Source of the DNA: Siderastrea radians
Taxonomy: Eukaryota; Cnidaria; Anthozoa; Scleractinia; Rhizangiidae
DNA length: 64,000 nucleotides
Reading direction: 5' to 3'
Assembly: GCA_964017195.1 (NCBI GenBank)
Contig: OZ024889.1
Location: forward strand, 56,856,074 to 56,920,073
Part shown: one piece after another, positions 40,268 through 52,200 of the stretch
Numbering within the stretch: the first letter of the stretch is position 1
Layout: the number at the start of each line of letters is the position of its first letter
Translations under genes and position numbers: made by a program
Notes under the pieces: generated by a model
What the model saw: only the letters and a program-made list of their open reading frames with translations
Databases searched by the model: none
Told to the model about the DNA's origin: nothing

Positions 40268-43200
40268 TTATACTTTTTTTACAAGGTGAGGCTGTCAATC
40301 TCATGCCTTACCCCAAACCTGGAGGACCTGGAGACTGAGTCTCTATTCAAGCAACCATTCCGCGACAAGGTAACAGTCTCAAGGGACAGCCTGGCTATTG
40401 TAACAGGCTGTTCATAACAACTGAGTGTCCAGAATAACAAGATGTCTGCACTTACCACTGCAGAGAGATTCTCCAAAGTGACACCAATAGAAAATGGTGA
40501 GGATGGGTTGGTAACCTACCAATATACACACAAAAAACAAAACTGAAAAAACAGTCATCACTGTCTGCATATGAAAAGTATTAATTCATCTCTAGCACAA
40601 TATTCCCTCAATGTATATTTTCAGTTGGTTGCAAAAGCAAGGAACATGGACTGCCTGCCATCAGTATGTCAGTCATATGACCGAAAGGTTTTACCTGTGA
40701 AGGCAATGAGTCGATGTACATCTCTCTAAAAGGCAATGTCCATAACAGTAACTCGGTAACACAAATACAGTGACAGTGGAAATTTATTTTTCTTGCCAAG
40801 AAGGAGTTATCCTTCCAGACCTTCATTTTGAAACATAGGCACGCGATGCGTGCTGAGCCAATGACGTTTTGTTCCGCAATATGGTGAAATTTATGAACAC
40901 AACCTATGGGTTTCACACCGCTGCAGTGCGGACTGTGCAGTCCCCTCCATCTTCCCCAACAACTTGCAGCTAATGTGACAAGTCTTCGCAAGAGTAAGGA
41001 ATATTCATTTATCATAAAACAGTGCAACGAAGCAGCGTGACTACGTGACAGTTAACAATAGCGTGACATTAGACTTGTGTGCAAAGTAAATAAAGCAAAG
41101 CTCTTCCTTTCCCTTTTCCTCAAAGACAACATATCCTAACACGTCAGTTGCTTGCATTTTTTATGTATTCAAGTCCTGATAGGCATCGGTGAAAAAAACG
41201 CAAAATTCAGTAGGTCTCTATTAGAATGCTTTGTCACTTGCGTTCCGTTCGAGATGCTTTTAAGCGTTGCGTTACATTATCTGTCAACTATGTAAATTTG
41301 TTCAACATACGCTTTGAACTATAAATAACCCTGAAGTAAAGTTTGGTATCTTGTAAAGATTTTATTCTAATTAATTGATCACCACTGTAACTTGGATTTT
41401 TAATACTTATAAGTTTCATTCAAGTTTTTCAGTTTTAGGAATATCTAGGAACAAGCCCCCACAAATTCTGATTTTACTTTGTCTAATTTGCATAAGTGGG
41501 TTGAAATTTGATATATGCAGAGTGTCACAGTTGATCTATTGAACCCGTTTTGGTTGTAGTGTTTGTAGCCGGATAAATATTCTGCTTTGCCTTCATACAG
41601 CACAGCACCGAAATATTTTTATCCAGCTTGCTTTTTCAAGAATAAATAAATTGTATTAATATAAAATTAATGATTGTCAAAATGACTACTGCAGGGACTG
41701 ATCAAACAATGTGAAAAGACGTATGTTACAATATTTCAACTGGCCAATACCAGTCTTCATCAGGTTTATTATGGCAAATCACGAATTTACAGAAATATAT
41801 ACGTAGTAGAACAATGAGCGGAAGTTACATATATGACGTGGTATGGTGTGGCTTAGAAATGATAGAAAATAAACAAAAACAATAAGTTACAAATTACAGT
41901 TCATCACGTTTATTAATGCCTAGAGGCTCAAGAGTCTTAGCCTTGCAAATAATGTGAGCCTCACGTGCCTTTCTAAAAGAATCGCGTTTATCATTAAGTT
42001 TTTCAATAGGAATAAGTAGCATGTGGGTGTCAGAGTGGTTATTGCTGAGACAGTGTTCCGAAACCACTGTAGAGATATAATTAGAAGTAGGGTTGAGTAC
42101 AGGTCGTCTATGTTCATTGAAACGGTCTTTGAGGCGACGTTTAGTTTCCCCAATGTATTGTAAATTACATAGGTGACATTGAATCATGTAGATAACATTG
42201 AAAGTAGTACAAGTTATATGAGATTTGATGTGGTACATTTCTAATTATATCTCTACAGCGGTTTCGGAACACTTTCTCAGCAGTAACCACTCTGACACCC
42301 ACATGCAGGGGTTTCAATAAGTTCTGAAGTAGGCGGCAGACCCTATTAAAGTAGGCGGCTGTAGCAATTCAGGGGCCGTAAGGCCCCTTCCCCTGGGGGG
42401 GGGGGGTCTGGGGGCATGCTCCCCCAGAAAATTTTGGAATCTAGAAGCCCGGAAATGCCATTTCCTGCATTCTGGCATCAAATTAAGTACTAAATATTGA
42501 TTAAGTAAAGACAGCATTAGTGACTAAGTGCACCAAACAGGTTAATGCACATCTGTGGCGTCCCTGTTCCGTCAAAAAAAGCCTTGGATACCCGGGCAAT
42601 GCAATCATCACGCGGTAAAATTTGCACGTACAGCAACACTTTGCTAGCGGCGACAACACGCTGACAAGACAAGTCATTTCACAACACACTGGCAGCATGA
42701 ATTAGTTTATACGAGCCTCGGCTCGGTCAAATTTCATTGGAGAATCTTTATTTATGAAAGTGTTTACGGGTATTAACTACAGAAACCAAAGGGAAATCTT
42801 TTGAAAAGACATTTGAATTATGAAGCGACTGAAACTGCAATTTTGCCGTGGTAAAGAAATCCAGTCACTGTCCAGTGAATAATCTTAACTTTGATTTTTT
42901 GCGGCGAGTTCGACGACTGGATAAAACTACGAATGGAAAAACAATGGTAATAATTTAGTTAACATATCTGTTTCCGGCGGTCTTGATCTTTTATTAAAAT
43001 ATGCTAAATACTGCCGCCTCCCGTTCGTTTACGGCTGGGTTCCATCGTCGAAGCACATGGACCGGAACTGAAGAGCGAATGTGATCGAGGCAAGAATTGA
43101 CACCAGTCCCTCTCCTCTGTTTAATCAACATGGCTGACTACGCAACTAAACCATCGCGCGTTGAAATCGTTAATACCGTGACCTTTCAGAAATGTACTAA

Positions 43201-46200
43201 TACAGCGACAGAAAAAAATGGACACAGCAAAGAAAACGTTTTCTTTTTATTCCATATTTTATATTTAACAGGTGAGAAATTGTGTGACTCAAGAAACTCA
43301 AGGGACTCAAAAGAAATTTAATGTTAGAAAGTAGGCGGCGATGATTTGGGAAGTAGGCGGCGAAATTCGCCGGTTGCCGGCTTCTATTGAAACCCCTGCA
43401 CATGCTACTTATTGCTATTGAAAAACTTAATGATTAATTGCGATTCTTTTAGAAAGGCACGTGAGGCTCACATTATTCACAAGGCTAAGACTCTTGAGTC
43501 TCTAGGCATTAATAAACGTGATGAACTGTAATTTGTAACTTATTGATTTTGTTTATTTTCTATCATTTCTAAGCCACACCACACCACGTCATATATGTAA
43601 CTTCCGCTCATTGTTCTACTACATATATATTTCTGTAAATTCGTGATTTGCCATCATAAACCTGATGAAGACTGGTATTGGCCAGTCAAAATATTGTAAC
43701 ATACGTCTTTTCACGTTGTTTGATCAGTCCCTGCAGTAGTCATTTTGACAATCATTTATATTTTTATTATTCTTGACTGATCATGATCTTTCTGATCCAA
43801 CGTTGAGCCAGGTTGATCGTACACGGTTTTTTGCAGTGGTTTTACACCTTAACTTTGTATTAAATTGTATTAACCTTACGCAAAAACCGCTTGCTTCTCA
43901 GCTGAGGATTCTCATTATTTATCGTTCTTTTGTAATTCCACTAGAAAGCGAAAAACAATCGACGCCGTCAAGCTGGTCGGAAGTCAAAGTGTTCTTCTAC
44001 GAAAACTAATAATCCCGCTTGGAAATTAATAAAGGAAAACAAACACAAACAACGTGTGCGTGAATTCATGCACTTAGATCTCAAATTGACGAGCGCGACT
44101 TGTGTATAATTTCTGATGCGTTTGCTGGTGTGAAAATTTGTACCACGGCTAAGTATACGTAAACGCAGGACTACATCGCGAATAAAATCCTGCCAGACCT
44201 AAAGTATACAAAACAGCGCATTTGAAGTAACATTAAATAGTTCCTGTTGATCGCAAAAAAAAAAAAAATTAAATAGTTCCTGTTGATCGAAACTCGCCGA
44301 TGCAAAACACTTCAAAGCCCAGGCGTTCTCCCATAGTATAAACTGTAAGGGTATGAGCCGCTGATAAGGCAAGGGTTTCATTGTCCCGGTGCACACCCTC
44401 ACCCATCGTCTCACAGAATATCCCCACAGCCTCACAGACCATAAGACAGACGTATCTCGTGTATCGTTGATTTTTAGGCTCTGACAGTAGCCATAGACGT
44501 CATTGGCTAAAAATGAAAAATCTAGGGTGAACTCAATGGCAAATATCGTGAGTCACTGCAGGTGGTTCCAGCTGCGGGCAAGTTATTACAGGCAGTAAAA
44601 AAAAAAAATAAGTAATTCTAGTACCCCACCTTAAACTGATAAAATGCAAGGGTGGCTTCTCTGGTTTGGTTCTAGTGGTTCCATTTTGAGTACTTTAATA
44701 TGTTAATTTATTTCTGTCAGTACATAAAAACCACATTCTGGTTCTGTACACTAACCCACTGCCAGTCCAAGAAGGTTAATACTTACAGAATCTTCATAAC
44801 GAACATGAATATTGCGAACAGAGATCTGCAAAAAAAGAGTGACATTCACTTAAAAACCAGCTTAAGTAGTAATACGTATTAATAACTTATTTATAAATTA
44901 TTTACTAACTTACTTATTAATAATAATTATTATAAGTGAACAGTATAAAATAAATGTACATGTATTATCTTCTTGGTTTTAAAAGGCTGTTTCTGATGAG
45001 TAGATTGAAGTAATATTGTAGAAGTAATATAATTATGTACATGTAGTGTACTATCTCACAGTGATTTAATATACATACTTGAAGGTTTTTTACAATCTGT
45101 ATCGCTAGCTTCTCCACAAAGCTGTCAGACTTCTCATCTTTCTGGGGCGCTGGAAGTTGGAAAGGAAATCAAGTCATAAATTATACTTGCAACAGTAGGA
45201 CTGTACAGTTGAACCTAGTCAGTGTACCAGTTGAATGATAGGGGATGATAAAATGATAGAATGACTGCAGGAGCTTATGTTTCAATGGAGGAATTATTTA
45301 TTATGGAAGAGTTCAACTGTGCAATCAATTTAATATTTCACATTGGAAATCCAGTGTTCTCCTTATCAGGTGGTAACCGGTAAAATTTACCGCTTGCAGC
45401 ACTGCTTGTTACTGGCTAGAACCACATACTAAGGCCTGGATTAGAAACATCCAACAGTTTTGGATTGTGAAAGGATTTATTATCAGATTGAATTATGAAA
45501 AGATTTATGTCAGTTGTACTACATACCATGCCTTCTCATTGCCCATGCGTTCGTACAATATTAGACAAAGTCTTACTATCTCGACATTTCTAAGTTTGTT
45601 AGATAATAGTCTCATCTTCTCAACGTTTCCCTCATCTTCCCGACTGTCGACATTTCTCCATATCTTAGAACATTCAAAAAATGCTATTGTTATCTTCTCG
45701 ACGTTTGTCCGTGTGTTAATATACTCTTAATTAAGATGTTGATAGCACTGTCATAAGATACTAGTGTTATCTGTCTTCTCGACGTTAAACCGTACGCTGG
45801 TTTGTTCAGGTTTGTTCGTAATGTGTTGTTAGTATTGTCTTCTCCTTGAAAGTCTTCATTTGTGCCTTTGTAAGGAATTTGTCTCATCTTCTAGGCATTT
45901 CTCCGTATGTTTTTTTAGGTTTCGGTAAGCTTTTTCCTCACGACGTTTGTCTGTGCATTAATACAGTAACAGTAAGCACAAACATGAAGCGTTTTGAAGG
46001 GTTTTCGAGGCATGTGTGAGCCTAGTGTCGTGCGGGAAACATTCTGGGTCTCATGACGACACTTATAAAACTCAAGGATAGAAAAGGATTTTCAACAGAA
46101 CTGCTTTACCGGTCTAAAAAACTCACCTACCTGTTACCCTGAAAACTAGGGAGAACACTGGAAATCTGATGTCATATTTTACTGTGGTGGAAGACACTGT

Positions 46201-49200
46201 CCATCCATCTTTTCCGTGTAGTCTCTCATTCTGATTCTTTTCTCTCATGTCTGACTTCTCACTTTGCAAGTCAGTATTACAAAGTTCAACATCCATTTCA
46301 CTGACAATTGCAAAGCAATGACTACACGAAGGTAACATGTTTTCTATCAATGTTAATGACAGTTTCTACTGATGTGCACGACATCAAGTTCTCCCTACAT
46401 TTCTTTACTGACAGGATAAGTTTTGTTTGGCCTCATTTGAGGAAATAAGTACCATTTTGCTTTTTCTCCTCCTCTAGTTTCCTGGCCAGCTCTACTGCCT
46501 CCAGCTGTCTTTGCTTCTTTTCCTGCTTGGCTTTCTCCTCTTTTTCCTCATTGTATTTCACAGCTGAGGAGAAAAAAGTTCATTCACAAGTTTAAAAAAA
46601 AATTATGGAAACATCTTTCTACCAACACAACTTCTTCCAATGCCATAAAAGTTCTAGATGTTAAGCCTACCCACTCTTCCCTTCTCTAACAAGCTGTCCT
46701 CCCCATTTTGGGGAACAGAATAAAAATACTGTTTACAATGCACAACCCTGGTAGAAATCCTATACAGGATTCTACAGGATTTTCTAGGATCCTATAGGAT
46801 CCTACAGGATCATGTAGGTTCACACAGGATCCTACCTTACCTTACCTTACCTTACCTTACCCAGGATCCTAAATGGCACCATGTTTTTAGGATCCTTCCC
46901 AGGATCCTGTAAAGTCCTATAGGATCCTACAGGATCCTACAGGATCTTATATAGGATCTCATCAGGATCCTGGTTAAGATCCTACAGGATCCTGTTAGGA
47001 TTCTATTAGGATCTTATTAGGATCCTGGGCCGAATTTTTACCAGGGATATGAAAGGCTAAAAAAATTGCCTGGAAAGCTTAATTTGGTTTGCGTTACATG
47101 ATCGAGTTTTCATTACTTCCGTTTTAGATGTCTGCGTTGTACTGGGACTAGTGTTTGAAAGCGAGGCGACTGGGTTCCATCATCCTTCTTTCGAATGATT
47201 CGATACGAGTATGGACGTTCGATTGGAGCTCCTGCAAAAAGCGAAGTAGAATTGCGATGCAAGAGCCAAATTTCTAGCAGGAAATTTTGTTTCCACGGTT
47301 TGCAAAGTGTCTGGGGCATCATGAAGCCCAGGAAGGCTCAATTGGGCGCTTTAAGTCTCAAAGAACCGAGCTTAGGGCAGAACAGAAAGCCCAGCTTTGT
47401 ACATCGTGAAGAGTCTCCAGCAGGAAACAAGGTACAATTCTGTGAGTTTCGGCATTCAAAGCAACGGCATACAAAGTTTTTGGCAGAGATTTTTCCCTTG
47501 CTGGAAACTTCTATTTTGTGTTGTTTTGGCAAGACCGTATATGTCTCCCGCACAAAAGCAGTACAAATTTCCCAGAATGCATTGCGAGGAAAAGAAAGTC
47601 TAGTCTTTGACAACCTGTGAGCTGGATACGTCTCTTCACTGATAAAAGCGGGATAACATTGTAGAAAACAAGAATTGCAAGCTGCTCATCGAGAAAAATG
47701 GACTATTCTGATATCTGTGTTGTTTCCATAACAGTTTACACAGGGACTTTGCCAGAATTGTAGCACATATTGACATTGTCAAAAAGGACGGTCAGCAAAT
47801 CAATTCGCATAAGTATCTGCTACAGAGTTGGGAATGCAACTAGGAAGATGGACAAACTGCTGCTTGTATTTGAAAAGTGATCAACGATGTCTTGTTTCAA
47901 TGAGGTTAAATGTATTTAACCAAGTTAACCTACAACGAGCATGTGGTTATCAAGCGGTGGTGGTCAGCAGTTGTTCAGGTGCTGTCAGGCTCAGTTTGCG
48001 TAGTTTACTGCAATGGCATGCTGTTACTGCTTGCACATGTTTTTGTCTAGCTATTTGCAGTGTTCTGCTTGTTTTTTCTTCCCCGGCCCTCCCTCCCTCT
48101 TATTTGTTTTATTTACTCCTTTTTGTTTTTCTCTCCACTGACTAAGTCATGTGTGACGGGTGCCGGGGTGTGTGGGGCTCATGGCTGGGGTCCGGGGATT
48201 TGCCAGTAATGGAGTAGTCCATCTGGGGGCCGGCTGACCACAGTGGAGGCCCCTGGATATCCCAGGCACCCAACCACCATTATGCGAGGCAGTAGGTTAA
48301 TGGGGCTTTGTTATATCACAACAATTATTTGTTGATTCCTTGTCTTCTGAGACATCTCCACTCTGTTTACATTCTGACATGTCAGCGCAGTGTAGCGCGA
48401 AAAGATTTAGCTTATTTTCTTTGCTTTCACACATTTTAATTTCTGCTATATATTCGATTGTGTAAGAAATTCATGCATCAAACTTTTAAAAAAGAGAGGA
48501 AAGAGAAAAAAAGAGCTAAAACAAGGGACATGTTTTCGTGTGGTCACCCATCCAATAGTTAACTACACTTGGCGGTTCCTCTTTCTGCAAAATGCCTCTG
48601 TTGACGTTTACATGTATATTTCAGTGAGCAATATTAAATGTGTATCAACTTGCTTTTAAGATGTACATTCTTTCCTATCATAGATTACTTTCTTTTTTTC
48701 TAATTTATAGGTATTGCCATCAAGAGGCTCACCTGAAATACTTTTTGTTGTTAACTGTCATAATTAACTACCGGTATTGCCTGAATGAAGTAAGCATTGT
48801 AACTAAGGCTTTTTGCTAATATAAGCAAACATTACCATGACATTTCTTTATGTTTACTTCTTGTTTGCAGTCTCGCTGTCACAAATTATTTTATTATAGT
48901 TGTCCAAGAAACTTTGAACCTTAAGTCATCTGTATCTTTAAGCAAACCTTAACCCTAAGCACAACTTAATAACCCTCAGCACACATTAACCATAAGTAAA
49001 ATTAACCGTAAGTATACCTTAAGGTATCAGGGTACCCCAAATGACAACGTTGCGTTTTCACCGTTTGAGCGTCAGGCTTTTCACAAGGACCCTGACAAAC
49101 TATATATTTTCTGAAAGCTTAATAATTGAAGACTACAAAAACGTATTTAGATAAAGAAAAAAGACAACTGTGTCAAAAATAGAGACTACGTTTTTAAAAA

Positions 49201-52200
49201 GTACATCTTTCACAAAATCGGTTCCGCTCCAGTCGAGAATGATCTGGAGAGGAAGACGAACATTGCGCCAAATTCTTCACACCTTTGTCTCAAAAACCGT
49301 GTCTCGGAATTTTTGTATCTGGCCTGGTTTATTTTCTGCACTCAGATAAACTTTGAAGTTCGAAGAAACACCTCTCCTCTTTCTTTTATGGCTCATAACT
49401 TTTGAATGAAAGCAAAAAATAAAATTCGGAGACATGCTTTTGGTGTCAAATTATGTGGCAACATTGTTGCCAAATTTGAGCTAAAATGGTTGAAATCTCG
49501 CTGAACGCCAAATTTGAGCTAAAATGGTTGAAATCTCGCTGAACGCGAACTTAAAATGTGCGCCCAATTTCTTGTTAAATTATTTTCGAGAAAAAAGCCA
49601 AAATATGATTTGGAAACTTTTTCCGGTCTGAGGAGATTAAAACACCTAGGTGTCAGGATAATTACTTGCAGTTGACAGAGGGGAGGCTCAACTTACCGCC
49701 TTACAACAATAGCACAAACATGCCAACAAGAATGGTGTCAAATTCTGCGTGTTTTTATGTTGGAAAGCGGCTTTTGTTGAGTACGAGTGCCGTTCAAAGG
49801 GTCTTCAAATGCAATAAACGGAAATTTTAAAGTCATAATATCACGTCGGCTGTAAAATGCCGAAGGCATCATCATTTGAGCTGGGTAAGACTACCCAAGC
49901 TTCCAGGACCTGAAAGACAAAAGGAAAGGCGAAAGGAAAGCACATTGAAATCTGTGAAGAAGCCGCCACGTGTTCGGCTCAAGATCTAAGAGAGAACATC
50001 CTGCCAGAAATGCAAGCAATTGGGAAAAAATAAACATCTTTATTAAGGTGGAGACAAATTCCGTACATGTACTTTCCTGGACATGCCGTCTTTTCCGCCA
50101 AGTTGATTCTTTGATACATCTGGCTTTGCAGAAATGTTATGGAATTTGAATGGATGGATTGTTTTTCGCCATTCGCGTTACAAAAAGCGAGCTGGCAGTT
50201 GAGGCTTATCACACTAACAAGTGAGGAGTCAGGAAGCGCAAGTAATTCCTCAACGCTTGATCTTTTCTCTCTGTCTCTCTCTTTCACAGATATTGTCATG
50301 TATTGACAAGAGATCTAGGAACGCACCCGGACAACATGGCGGTTCACTGCAAACACGTTTTATTCAATCCATGCGCGCGCATGTAATTACTATATATGGT
50401 AAACGCACAGGGAGACCATAACATTTCCTCCACACAAAAATGATCTGTCCCTAGTTTGTAGACTGAATCTCAAGGAAACAACTAAATCGACTAACAGTGT
50501 CCGGCAACCTACAGTTTCTAAGAAAAACAGAAAACAAAGAAACTAAAAAGAAAAACAGTTCAGAGATCGAGTCTCTGTGGTACCCTGCGCACTCTCTGGG
50601 GGTACCGCCGCTCACGGACTGTAGGACTGACTGGAGTCACTTCAGGAGGGTCAGTGGCTACAGGTGAGGGAACAGAAACCATCTCCGGTTGATCTGCCAC
50701 GGGATCCTCTGGAACTGTACCAACCACATTGGGTGGTGCACTCTGTTGGATTGGCGCTGGTGGTAGGCTGACCACTTCTGGTTGGCTGACCTCAACAGTG
50801 TCGGGCTCAACTGCCGTTGGCTTCAGCTGGTCGATATGTCGACGCCAAATAATCCCAGGTGCCACCTGCACCTCGTACATCAGCGGACCTGTCTTCTTGA
50901 CAATCAGCCCTGAACGCCACTTCAGATCCCCCCGATAATCTCGTGACATCACAGAATCACCAATCTCTAACTGACGACACTGTCTACCCTTCTCATTTGC
51001 GGCCCTAAAGCTCTGCTGATGCTGTTGGTTAACCATCTTACGGTTCAAGTTAGGTTTCACCAAATCTAGGCGAGTGCGCAACGGTCTTCCAAGGAGTAAC
51101 TGTGCAGGGCTCACACCGGTAGTGGAGTGAGGAGTGTTCCTATAAGCTATGAGAAACTTTGCCAACTTCTCCTTCACCGGCTTTGAGCTTTGATGCATGG
51201 AACGTAACGCTTGCTTGAAAGTTTGTACAGCCCTCTCAGCTAGACCGTTTGTAGCCGGATGGTATGGTGCTGACGTTAAATGGCGGATACCATTGGATCT
51301 GACAAACGCCTGGAACTCCTCCGAAACGAATTGTGTACCGTTGTCACTAACGATCTGTTCAGGGATTCCAAATCTGGCAAATAAATCGCGTAGGACTTCG
51401 ATGGTCGAACTTGAAGTGGTGGAACTAACAGGAACCACTTCCGGCCACTTGCTGTGTGCATCGACAACTACTAAGAACATCGAGTTCTGGAATGGGCCGG
51501 CATAGTCGATGTGTATGCGTTGCCATGGTGTAGTGGCCCACTCCCACGGATGCAATGGTGCTTTAGTAGGCATCTTCTGGTTGTGCTGACACCCACTGCA
51601 GGCTTTCGCTAGCTCTTCCAGTTGGCCACTGATATTAGGCCACCAGACGTAGCTCCTCGCTAGCGCTTTCATTTTTACCACACCCAGATGCCCGTCGTGC
51701 AGCTCCTCCAACACTCTGTCTTGGAGCTTATTGGGGATTACCACTCTCATTCCCCATAGAATGCAACCTTGGTGAACCGTCAGTTCATTGCGCCGCTCGT
51801 AGTAAGGCTTGTCTCCACCTATACGAGCAGACCATCCTTTCACGATGGACTCGTACACCCTTGCTAGGACTGGGTCACGACGTGTTTCTCTAGCAACTGC
51901 TTCACTGGTTACAGGTAATGGCTCAAACTGGGTTGCGTGGAACACCTCTGACGAATCCACTTCCATCTCCTCCCTCTCTTTTTGCTGAAGGGGGAGCCGA
52001 GACAGCCCATCAGCATTGCAGTGCTTGGTCGTGCTCTTATACTCTATCTTGTAATCGAAACCAGCCAGGAACATAGCATAGCGCTGGAGTCTCGCAGCGG
52101 TCATGGCAGGAACTCCCTTCTCTGGGTGGAAAATGGCAGTGAGGGGCTTGTGATCTGTAATGAGCGTGAATCGCCTCCCATAGAGGTACACATGGAACCG

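Larger units (their letters stand above)
42241..43756 (+). pseudogene. Inverted second Penelope-like fragment, split by an insertion
   Basis: Bases 42241-42305 and 43399-43756 repeat, in inverse orientation, the 3' half of the neighbouring Penelope fragment ([12 protein letters not shown], then frameshifted ...[11 protein letters not shown] region). The left part stops at CACATG and resumes after the 1.1-kb insert. Confidence 0.8.
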
